Source of the DNA: Rhodospirillaceae bacterium | Lineage (GTDB): Bacteria; Pseudomonadota; Alphaproteobacteria; Bin65 | Assembly (NCBI GenBank): GCA_009840595.1 | Contig: VXNK01000038.1 | Coordinates: 1-64,000 of the forward strand | Length of the DNA stretch: 64,000 bases | Direction of reading: 5' to 3' | Shown here: piece by piece, positions 17,943-27,285 of the stretch | How positions within the stretch are numbered: position 1 is the stretch's first letter | Layout of the letters: every line of letters starts with the position of its first letter | The notes under the pieces: model-generated | What the model was told of the DNA's origin: nothing | Databases searched by the model: none | Seen by the model: only the letters and a program-made list of their open reading frames with translations | Translations under genes and position numbers: made by a program

Positions 17943-19515
17943 GCCCGCGCTGCTGGAGGCGGCGGGACTGCGCCTGTCGCTGCCGGACTACAGCCGCAAG
18001 CAGCCGTTCGGCGCCGCGCCGACGGTCGATATCCTGCACGGCATCGACCTGACGCTCGCGCCCGGCGACACGCTGGGCATCGTCGGCGAGAGCGGCTCCG
18101 GCAAGACCAGCCTCGGGCGGACGCTGGTCCGGCTCTACAAGCCGACCGCCGGCAGCCTGCTGTTCGACGGCCAGGACATTACCGGCCTGCCGGAAGAGCG
18201 GCTGCGCCCCTTGCGCGCCCGGTTCCAGATGATCTTCCAGGACCCGCAATCCTCGCTCAATCCGCGGCACCGGGTCGCCGATATCGTCGCCCGGCCGCTG
18301 CGCCTCCACGGCCGCGCGGCGACGGCGGCCGAGGCGCGCAAGCAGGTCGACGCCCTGCTGGAGCGGGTCGCGCTGCGGCCGGTCCACGGCGAGCGCTATC
18401 CGCACGAACTGTCGGGCGGCGAGCGCCAGCGTGTCGGCATCGCCCGCGCCATCGCGTTGCAGCCGCGGCTGGTCGTGGCCGACGAGATCGTCTCCGGCCT
18501 CGACGTTTCGAGCCAGGCGCAGATCCTGGCGCTGCTGCGCGAACTGCGGCGCGACCTGGGCCTCGCCCTGCTGTTTATCAGCCACGACCTTTCCGTCGTG
18601 CGCACCGTGTGCGACCGGGTTATGGTGATGCTGAACGGCCGGGCGGTCGAACAGGGCGATTGCGCTTCGATCTTCGCGGCGCCGAAACACCCCTATACCC
18701 GCCGGCTCTTGAACGCGATCCCGCTACCCGATGTCGACCCGGACTGGGTCGCCCGGACGGCGGAGAAAGAACTGGGAGAGACACTGACGATGAACGTGAA
18801 AGACAGCGTGGCGCTCGTCACCGGCGCCAATCGCGGCGTCGGCGAAGCCTTCGTGCAGGCGCTGCTGAACCGCGGCGCGGCGAAGGTCTATGCCGGGATG
18901 CGCAGCACCGTAGGCTACGAAGCGCCGGACGGCCGCGTGCAGCCGGTCGAACTGGACGTGACCGACCACGCGGCGGTCGCAAAGGCGGCGGCCGAATGCG
19001 GCGATGTCACCCTGCTGGTCAACAACGCCGGCGTAAACCACAACCGGCCGATCTCCGCCGACGCCGCCCAGCGGAACGCGCGCGACGAGATGGCGGTCAA
19101 CTATTTCGGCACCATGGAGATGTGCCGGCAGTTCGGCCCGGTGCTCGGCGCCAACGGCGGCGGCGCCATCGTCAACATGCTGTCGATCCTGGCCCGGGTG
19201 AACCTGCCCATGATCGGCACCTACTGCGCGTCCAAGGCCGCGACCCTGTCGCTGACCCAGGGCGTGCGCGCCGAACTGGCGGCCCAGGGCACGCTGGTCG
19301 TCGCCGTCATGCCGGCCGCCATCAACACCCGCATGGGCGACATGAATCCGCCGCCGCTGGAAGAACCGGCGGACGTCGCCAACGCGGCCCTCGACGCCGT
19401 CGAGGCCGGAGAGGAGGACATCTATCCCGGCGTCGTCGCCGACGGCGTCAGCCAGGGCCTCGCCGCCGACCCGAAAGGCGTCGAAAAACAGTTCGCCGAA
19501 TACCTGCCGGGATAG
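17935..19515 (+). CDS. Single ORF: DppF-like ABC ATPase followed in frame by SDR-family oxidoreductase (SDR part from about 18790)
   Basis: GESGSGKTS...HELSGGERQRVGIARAIAL...PYTRRLLNAIPLP then MNVKDSVALVTGANRGVG...YCASKAATLSLTQGV with no stop between. Confidence 0.85.
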   Translation: MAEPALLEAAGLRLSLPDYSRKQPFGAAPTVDILHGIDLTLAPGDTLGIVGESGSGKTSLGRTLVRLYKPTAGSLLFDGQDITGLPEERLRPLRARFQMIFQDPQSSLNPRHRVADIVARPLRLHGRAATAAEARKQVDALLERVALRPVHGERYPHELSGGERQRVGIARAIALQPRLVVADEIVSGLDVSSQAQILALLRELRRDLGLALLFISHDLSVVRTVCDRVMVMLNGRAVEQGDCASIFAAPKHPYTRRLLNAIPLPDVDPDWVARTAEKELGETLTMNVKDSVALVTGANRGVGEAFVQALLNRGAAKVYAGMRSTVGYEAPDGRVQPVELDVTDHAAVAKAAAECGDVTLLVNNAGVNHNRPISADAAQRNARDEMAVNYFGTMEMCRQFGPVLGANGGGAIVNMLSILARVNLPMIGTYCASKAATLSLTQGVRAELAAQGTLVVAVMPAAINTRMGDMNPPPLEEPADVANAALDAVEAGEEDIYPGVVADGVSQGLAADPKGVEKQFAEYLPG

Positions 19516-19582
19516 GGCCGACACGCGAAGGATCGCGCCGGCCCGGAACGGTCAAAGAAAAGAAGACGAGGAACAGTAGCGG

Positions 19583-21112
19583 ATGCCGGTTCCCTACTAC
19601 GACTGGGCCGCAGGCCACGCGGCGATCCGGCCGGACGCCATGGCCCAGGTCGATATCCAGAACGGCCGCCATTTTACCTATGCCCAGATGGACGAGCGGT
19701 CGGCGCGGCTGGCGCGCTGGCTGCAGGACCGCGGGGTCGGGCGCGGGGACCGGGTCGCCATCCTGGCCTATAACGGCCCGGAATTTTTCGAACTGGAATT
19801 CGCCGCCGGCAAGACCGGCGCGGTCATGGTGCCGCTCAACTGGCGGCTGGCGCAGCCGGAACTGGACTATATCCTTGGCGATTGCGCGCCCAAGGTGCTG
19901 ATCCACGATGTCGAATTCGCCGCGATGTGCGATGCCCTGCGCGACAGCGGCACCATCCCGCACGGCCTTACCATCGATGTGGAGAATCCGGACAACCCCT
20001 ACGACGCGGCACTCGCCTCGGCGCCGCCGGAGCCGGCAATCGAGGCGCTGACCCACGACGATCTGGCGATGATCATGTACACGTCCGGCACCACCGGGCG
20101 GCCCAAGGGCGCGATGATCACCCACCGGATGCAGCTGTACAACTGCATCAACCTGGGGTTCAGCAGCCGGCTCTCGCCCGACACGATCCAGCTCGTCGTG
20201 CTGCCGCTGTTCCACACCGGCGGGCTCAACTGCTACACCAACCCGGTGCTGCACGCCGGCGGGCAGAACATCATCATGCGGGAATTCGAGCCCGCCGCCG
20301 CGCTCGACTATATCGGCGACCCGGCGCTGGGCATCACCCACTTCTTCGGCGTACCGGCGCATTACCAGTTCATGATGCAGGCGCCGAATTTCGCGACCGC
20401 GGACCTGTCGCGCCTCGTCATGTGCGGGGTCGGCGGCGCCTCCTGCCCGGTGCCGATCCTGGAGGCCTGGCTCGACCGCGGCATACCGCTGGTCCAGGGC
20501 TGGGGCATGACGGAGACCAGTCCGGCCGGCCTGTTTCTCGATATCCGGGATACGCGCCGCAAGGCCGGATCGGCCGGCAAGCCGGTCATGCACACCGAGA
20601 TCAGGATCGTCGACGACAAGGGCAGCGACGTAGCGCAGGGCGAGACCGGCGAACTGCTGATCCGGGGCCCCAACGTCACGCCGGGCTACTGGAACAAGCC
20701 GGAGGCGACCGAGGCCGCCTTCGTCGACGGCTTCCTGAAGACCGGCGACGCCGCCCGGATGGACGAGGAAGGCTTCGTCTATATCGTCGACCGCTGGAAG
20801 GACATGTATATCTCCGGCGGCGAGAATGTGTATCCGGCCGAGGTCGAAAGCGTGATCTACCAGCTGCCCCAGATCGCCGAAGCGGCGGTGATCGGCGTGC
20901 CCGACGAGCGCTGGGGCGAGGTCGGCAAGGCGGTCGTCGTCGTCAAACCCGGCGAGAGCTTGACCGATCAGGAGCTGATCGCCCATTGCCTCGCCAACCT
21001 CGCCCGTTTCAAGGTGCCGGCCTCGGTCGCCTGGACCGACGTGCTGCCGCGCAACGCGACCGGCAAGGTGCTGAAATGGGAACTGCGCAAGGACTATGTG
21101 CCGGCGGCCTGA
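19583..21112 (+). CDS. Acyl-CoA synthetase / AMP-dependent ligase
   Basis: MYTSGTTGRPKGAMITH; GWGMTETSP; RWKDMYISGGENVYPAEVE; TGKVLKWELR. Confidence 0.93.
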   Translation: MPVPYYDWAAGHAAIRPDAMAQVDIQNGRHFTYAQMDERSARLARWLQDRGVGRGDRVAILAYNGPEFFELEFAAGKTGAVMVPLNWRLAQPELDYILGDCAPKVLIHDVEFAAMCDALRDSGTIPHGLTIDVENPDNPYDAALASAPPEPAIEALTHDDLAMIMYTSGTTGRPKGAMITHRMQLYNCINLGFSSRLSPDTIQLVVLPLFHTGGLNCYTNPVLHAGGQNIIMREFEPAAALDYIGDPALGITHFFGVPAHYQFMMQAPNFATADLSRLVMCGVGGASCPVPILEAWLDRGIPLVQGWGMTETSPAGLFLDIRDTRRKAGSAGKPVMHTEIRIVDDKGSDVAQGETGELLIRGPNVTPGYWNKPEATEAAFVDGFLKTGDAARMDEEGFVYIVDRWKDMYISGGENVYPAEVESVIYQLPQIAEAAVIGVPDERWGEVGKAVVVVKPGESLTDQELIAHCLANLARFKVPASVAWTDVLPRNATGKVLKWELRKDYVPAA

Positions 21113-21144
21113 CCCAGGCGGCTCCGGCGGACACGGATAGAGGC

Positions 21145-22839
21145 ATGATCCCGCTCAAACCCATCGCCGACCTGCCGACCCACGAGGTCGTCAACATGCC
21201 GCCGCTGATCGGCGACCAGGACCTGTGGGCCGGCGACATCGCGCTGCGCGATGCGGTGGTGCGAGAAGGCGCGGCAGGCGCCGCCGGCCGCCTCGCGGCA
21301 TTCGGCCGGCTGATGGGCAGCGACGCGGTGTTCGAGAAGGCCGAGCAGGCGAACCGGCACGCCCCGGAACTGCGCGCGTTCGACCGCCACGGCCGGCGGA
21401 TCAACCAGGTCGCCTATCACCCGGCCTATCACGACCTGATGGAGATCGCCGTTGCGGGCGGTGCGCCGAACCACGCCTGGATCCACGACGGGCCGGGCGC
21501 CCATGCCGCCAACATGGCGGTCGTCTATCTGTTCAGCCAGGCGGAAAGCGGCGTCCTGTGCCCGATGGCGATGACCTATTCGGTCATGCCGGTGCTGCGC
21601 AACAATCCGGGCGGTCCGGACGGCGTGGCGGACGAATGGATGCCGCGGCTGCTCTCCGCCGAATACGATTCCCGCGACATTCCCGCCGCCGAAAAGAGCG
21701 GCGCGCTGGTCGGCATGTTCATGACCGAGAAGCAGGGCGGCTCCGACGTCCGGGCCAACTCCACGACCGCCGCGCCGGCCGGCGCTGAGACCGGCGAAGG
21801 CGCGGCCTACCGCCTGTCCGGCCACAAATTCTTCTGCTCCGCGCCAATGTGCGACGCGTTCCTCACCCTGGCTTATACCGACGGCGGCCTCTCCTGTTTC
21901 CTGATGCCGCGCTGGACGCCGGACGGCGAGCGCAACAGCCTGTTCATCCAGCGGCTCAAGGACAAGCTCGGCAACCGGTCCAACGCGTCGTCGGAGATGG
22001 AGTTGCAGGACAGTTGGGCCGTGATGATCGGGCCGGAAGGCCGCGGCGTGCGCACCATCATGGACATGGTGACCGGCAACCGGCTCTATTGCGCCGCCAA
22101 CTCGGCGGCCCTGATGCGCCAGGCGCTGGTCCAGGCGCTGCACCACACCAGCCACCGCACGGCCTTCCAGAAGAAGCTGATCCAGCAGCCTCTGATGCGC
22201 AACGTGCTGGCCGACCTGGCGCTGGAGGCCGAGGCGGCGCTGGCGCTGGCCCTGCGCGTCGCCCGGGCCTGCGACGAGGCCGGTGACGGCGAAGAGGCCG
22301 CCGCCCTCTTCCGCATCGGGACGGCGCTGGCGAAATACTGGAACTGCAAGCGCGCGCCGGCCCACACCGCCGAAGCGCTCGAATGCCTCGGCGGGCCGGG
22401 CTACATCGAGGACTCGATGATGCCGCGCCTCTACCGGGAAGCGCCGCTCAACAGCATCTGGGAAGGCTCCGGCAACGTCATCTGCCTCGACGTGCTGCGC
22501 GCCCTGCACCGGGAGCCGGCCGCCGCCCCGGCCCTGCTGGCGGAACTGGAGACGGCCCGCGGCGCGGATATGCGGCTGGACGCGGCGCTGGACGGCCTGA
22601 AAGCGGAGCTGGCCGACCGGGACAAGCTCGAATTCCGCGCGCGCCGCCTGACCGAGCGCATGGCCGTGCTGTGGCAGGCCGCCCTGCTGGTGCAGCACGC
22701 GCCCGCCCCGGTGGCCGACGCCTTCTGCGCCTCGCGCCTGGGCGAGCGCTGGACCGGCAGTTTCGGCACCCTGCCGGCCGCAACGGATTTTGCCGCCATC
22801 CTGGAGCGCGCCCTCCCCGAGCCGGAGTATGCCGCATGA
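21145..22839 (+). CDS. Acyl-CoA dehydrogenase (AidB-like)
   Basis: TEKQGGSDVRANSTTA, GHKFFCSAPMCDAF, ECLGGPGYIEDSMMPRLYREAPLNSIWEGSGNV. Confidence 0.9.
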   Translation: MIPLKPIADLPTHEVVNMPPLIGDQDLWAGDIALRDAVVREGAAGAAGRLAAFGRLMGSDAVFEKAEQANRHAPELRAFDRHGRRINQVAYHPAYHDLMEIAVAGGAPNHAWIHDGPGAHAANMAVVYLFSQAESGVLCPMAMTYSVMPVLRNNPGGPDGVADEWMPRLLSAEYDSRDIPAAEKSGALVGMFMTEKQGGSDVRANSTTAAPAGAETGEGAAYRLSGHKFFCSAPMCDAFLTLAYTDGGLSCFLMPRWTPDGERNSLFIQRLKDKLGNRSNASSEMELQDSWAVMIGPEGRGVRTIMDMVTGNRLYCAANSAALMRQALVQALHHTSHRTAFQKKLIQQPLMRNVLADLALEAEAALALALRVARACDEAGDGEEAAALFRIGTALAKYWNCKRAPAHTAEALECLGGPGYIEDSMMPRLYREAPLNSIWEGSGNVICLDVLRALHREPAAAPALLAELETARGADMRLDAALDGLKAELADRDKLEFRARRLTERMAVLWQAALLVQHAPAPVADAFCASRLGERWTGSFGTLPAATDFAAILERALPEPEYAA

Positions 22840-23606
22840 AGATCCGCGGCAAGGTCGCTGCCGTCACCGGGGCCGCGAGCGGCATCGGCCGGGCGCTGGC
22901 CGAGCGCTTCGCCGCCGAAGGCGCCAAAGGGCTGGTGCTCGGCGATATCGACGGCGACGGCGTTGCGGCGGTCGCCGGCCGGCTGGGCGCGGTCGGCATG
23001 GCCTGCGACGTCGGCGACGAGGCGCAGGTGCAGGCCTTGATGGCGGAAGCCGAGCGTGTTTACGGGCCGGTCGATATCTTCTGCTCCAACGCCGGCATCC
23101 TGCGCATTGGCGACGAGGACCAGCCCGACGCCGATATCGCGGACAGCTTCCGCATCAACACGATGGCCCATATCTACGCCGCCCGCGCGGTCGCGCCCGG
23201 CATGGCGGAACGCGGCGAGGGCTATCTGGTCAACACCGTGTCCGCCGCCGGCATCCTGCTTCAGGTCGACAGCATGGCCTATACCGTGAGCAAGCACGCC
23301 GCCATCGGGGTCGCCGAGTTCCTCGCCGCGAAATACGGGCCGAAGGGCGTGAAGGTTTCCGTGCTGTGTCCTCAGGGCGTGCACACCGGCATGACCGCCG
23401 GCCGGACCAGCCCGGCCTTCGTGGACGGGGTGCTGGAGCCGGAAGAGGTCGCCGAATCGGTCGTCAGCGCAATGGACGAGGAACGCTTCCTGATCTTCCC
23501 GCACGAGACCGTCTACACCTACATGCGGCGCAAGGCCGACGACCGCGACCGCTGGCTGCGCGGCATGGCGAAGATCCGGGCGCGATTTTTCGGGGACGCG
23601 CCGTGA
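22836..23606 (+). CDS. SDR family oxidoreductase
   Basis: AAVTGAASGIGRALAERF; CSNAGIL; YTVSKHAAIGVAEFLA. Confidence 0.92.
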   Translation: MKIRGKVAAVTGAASGIGRALAERFAAEGAKGLVLGDIDGDGVAAVAGRLGAVGMACDVGDEAQVQALMAEAERVYGPVDIFCSNAGILRIGDEDQPDADIADSFRINTMAHIYAARAVAPGMAERGEGYLVNTVSAAGILLQVDSMAYTVSKHAAIGVAEFLAAKYGPKGVKVSVLCPQGVHTGMTAGRTSPAFVDGVLEPEEVAESVVSAMDEERFLIFPHETVYTYMRRKADDRDRWLRGMAKIRARFFGDAP

Positions 23607-24673
23607 GCGCGGCCGGCGATTCCCGGCCCGGCGCGGTCGAGACCATCCCGGTCCGCGATGCGCACCGCTTCGACGAAGCGGCGCTCAAGGCGTATCTGCG
23701 CGACCGTCTCGACGGCTTCAACGGTGAGATCGACATCCGGCAGTTCCAGTCCGGCCAGAGCAACCCGACCTTCTGCCTGACGGCCGGCGAACAGCGCTAC
23801 GTTATGCGCAAGAAGCCGCCGGGCAAGCTGCTGCCGTCGGCCCATGCCGTCGACCGCGAGTATCGGGCGATCAGCGCGCTGCAGGACAGCGCCGTTCCCG
23901 TGCCGCGGACCTACCTGCTGTGCGAGGACGAGAGCGTCATCGGCACGGCCTTCTACGTCATGGAAATGGTCGAGGGCCGGGTCTTCCACGACGCCGGGAT
24001 GCCGGGCGCGACGGCGGAGGAGCGGCGCATCTTTTTCGACGATTCCGCGCGTGTCCTCGCCGCGCTGCACACGGTCGATATCGAGCGGGCCGGCCTCGCG
24101 GATTTCGGCCGGCCGCAGGGCTATCTCGAGCGCCAGATCGTGCGTTGGGGCAAGCAGTACGAGCTATCGAAGACCGAAGACATCCCGGAGATGGACCGGC
24201 TGCACGCCTGGCTGATCGACCGCCTGCCGGACGATCCGTCGGTCTCCGTCGTCCATGGCGATTTCCGGCCCGGCAACGTCATCGTCTTCCCCGACCGGGC
24301 CAACATCGCGGCGGTGCTGGACTGGGAATTGTGCACCCTCGGCCATCCGCTCGCCGATCTCGGCTATTGCTGCGCCGCCTATCATGGCGAGATCGGCGCC
24401 CACGGCAGTTTCAGCACGCTGGACCATGCAGCGCTCGGCATCCCGACCGAGCGGGAATTCGTCGACGCCTATTGCCGCTACAGCGGCCGGGCGGGCATCG
24501 ACAATTTCCACTATTACGTCGTCCATTCCCTGTTCCGCAGCGCCGCCATCATCCAGGGCGTCTACAAGCGCGGACTGGATGGCAACGCGGCGTCGTCCGA
24601 AGCGCTGGGCTTCAGCGGCATGGCGCGGGAGCGGGCCGAGACCGCTTGGCGCGTCGTCGAGGAGCGTTTCTAG
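23603..24673 (+). CDS. Phosphotransferase family protein (APH-like, ACAD10/11-kinase type), GTG start
   Basis: FQSGQSNPTFCLTAGEQRYVMRKKPPGKLLPSAHAVDREYRAI; VVHGDFRPGNVIV; AVLDWELCTLGHPLADLGY. Confidence 0.9.
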   Translation: MSAAGDSRPGAVETIPVRDAHRFDEAALKAYLRDRLDGFNGEIDIRQFQSGQSNPTFCLTAGEQRYVMRKKPPGKLLPSAHAVDREYRAISALQDSAVPVPRTYLLCEDESVIGTAFYVMEMVEGRVFHDAGMPGATAEERRIFFDDSARVLAALHTVDIERAGLADFGRPQGYLERQIVRWGKQYELSKTEDIPEMDRLHAWLIDRLPDDPSVSVVHGDFRPGNVIVFPDRANIAAVLDWELCTLGHPLADLGYCCAAYHGEIGAHGSFSTLDHAALGIPTEREFVDAYCRYSGRAGIDNFHYYVVHSLFRSAAIIQGVYKRGLDGNAASSEALGFSGMARERAETAWRVVEERF

Positions 24674-24674
24674 G

Positions 24675-25280
24675 ATGTGGCCGGAGCCGTTCCGCGCCGA
24701 GGGCCGGACGGTCGCCGTCGAGTTGCTGTCCCACGACCATGCCGGCGACCTCGCCGAGGCGGCGGCGGACGGCGACCTGCACCGGCTCTGGTACACCTCG
24801 GTGCCGACCCCCGAGGGCGTCGGCGCGGAGATCGACCGGCGGCTCGGCCTGATGGCGCAGGAGAGCATGCTGCCCTTCGCCATCGTCGACCTGCGCGACG
24901 GACCGTTCAGGGGCCGCGCCGTCGGCATGACGACCTACATGAATATCGAGGCGCAGCACCGGCGGCTGGAGATCGGCTACACCTGGTACCGCCGGGCGGT
25001 CCAGCGCACGGCCCTCAACACCGAGTGCAAGTTCCTGCTGCTCTCCAAGGCGTTCGAGGAGCTGGACTGCATCGCCGTCGAATTTCGCACCCACGCCATG
25101 AACGTGCAGAGCCGCCGCGGCATCGAACGGCTCGGCGCCCGGCTCGACGGCATCCTGCGCCACCACATGATCCTGCCGAACGGTACGCTGCGCGATACGG
25201 CGGCCTATTCGATAACCGCGCCCGAATGGCCGGCCGTGAAGGCGAACTTCCTCTGGATGATGGAGCAGCCGCGCGATTGA
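24675..25280 (+). CDS. GNAT family N-acetyltransferase
   Basis: GMTTYMNIEAQHRRLEIGYTWYRRAVQRTALNTECKFLLL...NVQSRRGIERLGARLDGILR. Confidence 0.88.
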   Translation: MWPEPFRAEGRTVAVELLSHDHAGDLAEAAADGDLHRLWYTSVPTPEGVGAEIDRRLGLMAQESMLPFAIVDLRDGPFRGRAVGMTTYMNIEAQHRRLEIGYTWYRRAVQRTALNTECKFLLLSKAFEELDCIAVEFRTHAMNVQSRRGIERLGARLDGILRHHMILPNGTLRDTAAYSITAPEWPAVKANFLWMMEQPRD

Positions 25281-25381
25281 GCGGCGGACAAACTTGAGCC
25301 GTTGCTACCCAAACGCTAAAGAGGGATAGCCTGAATCGATGGTCTTAGCGCTATAATTTGTACTTTCGATATCTGGTCGTT

Positions 25382-26089
25382 TTAGATCCGCTTGTCGTAG
25401 GCCTGTCCAATACGGACGAGCGCTGCGCCGTAGTCGAGGACAGTTTCTGCCTTGTCAACCCATTCGAATTTGAATGGCTCTTCATTGGTCGCTCTGAACC
25501 GGAGAACAATAAACTCATCGAAGATTGGAGCCGAATGCAGTTTCAACCGTTCTTCTGCTTCGGCAGCTTCGTCAATCGGGTGCTTGTGTTTCTTTCCGTC
25601 TGTTTGGTAAGCCCGGTCTCCTTCATAGGTCGTACAATGGGTGGAGTGATTTATCCCGACGATACCGACACTGATCGGATTGCTGCTCCTTTGACGAAAA
25701 TGGTTTACCTGTGATTGGAGATCGTTCGCGACGCGATCAATCTGTTTAATCATCGCTTTCATCATAATTTTTACTTCAATGCCAATCTCGATAGTTGCGA
25801 TTGGTCCACGGAGAACCGCAAAGCCTTCGTCCCTGATCGGATCAGCATTAGGAACAATTTCACCGAAGCTTCCGTCGCCCCTTCGAGCCTTTACTCCTTG
25901 TTGAAGGTTTTTCGAGTTGAGTACCGAGAGGCCTGACTCTACCCGCTGCACAAGTTTTTGGCTTCTCCCCAATGCGTGTATATCTTCGTAAAGGTGCATT
26001 GCGACATGATCGCCGAGATTCGATCTTCGATGCAGGTATGCATGGCCGTCGAATAAGCTCCTAAACGCTTGAAGTAGTCGATAATTCAA
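25382..26089 (-). CDS. Putative type II restriction endonuclease (PD-(D/E)XK-like), TTG start
   Basis: Starts 7 bp after MTase stop; AT-rich; candidate catalytic core GPIATIEIGIEVKIMMKAM...SNPISVGIVGINHS; function inferred from context and motif only. Confidence 0.55.
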   Translation of the reverse strand: MNYRLLQAFRSLFDGHAYLHRRSNLGDHVAMHLYEDIHALGRSQKLVQRVESGLSVLNSKNLQQGVKARRGDGSFGEIVPNADPIRDEGFAVLRGPIATIEIGIEVKIMMKAMIKQIDRVANDLQSQVNHFRQRSSNPISVGIVGINHSTHCTTYEGDRAYQTDGKKHKHPIDEAAEAEERLKLHSAPIFDEFIVLRFRATNEEPFKFEWVDKAETVLDYGAALVRIGQAYDKRI

Positions 26090-26096
26090 AACGACC

Positions 26097-27104
26097 TCAA
26101 GCGCAGCTTAGACCTGAATTTTCAGGACCGGAGAATAGCGCTTCGACTGCTCCCGTCTTTCGCGATTGCAGCGCAACACGTTCGATCTTTGTCGACGCCA
26201 TCGTCACATAGTTCGGGTCAACCTCTACGCCAATAGAATTGCGGCCGGTGTTGATTGCAGCGATTGAAGTGCTGCCTGTCCCTAAGAAGGGGTCAAGTAC
26301 AGTATCTCCGACAAATGAAAACATTTTGATGAGCCGCTCGGCCAACTCATGGGGATAGGGAGCTGGATGGCCGCCTCGTGTTGACGCACCCCGTATATCT
26401 GTCCAAATCGGTCGCCACCAATGCTGCATTTCTTCCTTACTAAGCATCGATAATGCTTTCTGAAGCGGACTGGCTTTTCTGTACTTCCCTCCTTTCCGCA
26501 TAAACAAAATATATTCTACATCGTTTTTGATGACCGCACCCGGTTGATAGGGTTTTCCGTAAAATCCCGCCCCGTTGCCTCTTGCTTCTGTTACCGCATT
26601 AGCGATCTTGTGCCAAATGATCGGAGTAAGCGCGTCGAGCCCCAAGAAGCGCGATCGCACCTGAATATCTGAATGCAAAGGCATTACCAAATGGCGCCCC
26701 AGCTTCCGGCGAGGCAAGCAAACGTCGCCGACGACGCAGCAAATTCGCCCTCCTGGCACAAGGACGCGCGAACATTCTTCCCATACTTTGTCTAACTCAT
26801 CCAAAAACTTTTCATAGTCCGCAATTGCCCCTAACTGCTTATCACCGCCACCGGCGTATTCTTTGAGAGTCCAATAGGGAGGTGAGGTTACAACTAAATG
26901 GATCGATTCATCAGATATTTTCGAAAGATTACGCGCATCTCCTTGCCATACGTGGTGCTCGGTTCGCGCATATGGTGCAGGCCAAGCGACTTGCCTGAAA
27001 CGCTCATTGGCTGCCCTTAGGATTTTCAGCCCCTCCGGGGTATTATCTGCAATTGAAAGATCGAAGTCTTCCCCGAAAATTTCTACGATTTTTCCGTCAC
27101 TCAT
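26097..27104 (-). CDS. Site-specific DNA methyltransferase (N4-cytosine/N6-adenine type, TSPPYW motif)
   Basis: LVVTSPPYWTLKEY; DPFLGTGSTSIAAINTGRNSIGVEVDPNYV; alternative starts 27125 and 27143. Confidence 0.9.
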   Translation of the reverse strand: MSDGKIVEIFGEDFDLSIADNTPEGLKILRAANERFRQVAWPAPYARTEHHVWQGDARNLSKISDESIHLVVTSPPYWTLKEYAGGGDKQLGAIADYEKFLDELDKVWEECSRVLVPGGRICCVVGDVCLPRRKLGRHLVMPLHSDIQVRSRFLGLDALTPIIWHKIANAVTEARGNGAGFYGKPYQPGAVIKNDVEYILFMRKGGKYRKASPLQKALSMLSKEEMQHWWRPIWTDIRGASTRGGHPAPYPHELAERLIKMFSFVGDTVLDPFLGTGSTSIAAINTGRNSIGVEVDPNYVTMASTKIERVALQSRKTGAVEALFSGPENSGLSCA

Positions 27105-27285
27105 ATTGCTATTGCCCTCTTTCATAACGAATCTGCGAAGCAATTAACAATACACACGTAGTTAACACTCATTCGTACAATCTTGTCGGTGCTTTTGAAA
27201 CGCTTCCTTGCATTTTCGACACCCGCTAAAGCAATCCTATACCAAAGAGCATCTACTGACAATTACTCTTGCAACCAAACGCCGC

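Noticed and set aside
25358-25936. Plus-strand ORFs (118 and 73 aa) in the AT-rich island
   Set aside because: Antisense to the putative nuclease ORF and without recognisable motifs; the minus-strand 235-aa frame is longer and spaced as an operon partner of the MTase.
25313-27234. cgctaaag at both edges of the R-M island as an att-like direct repeat
   Set aside because: Only 8 bp identical and no integrase; chance match cannot be excluded.
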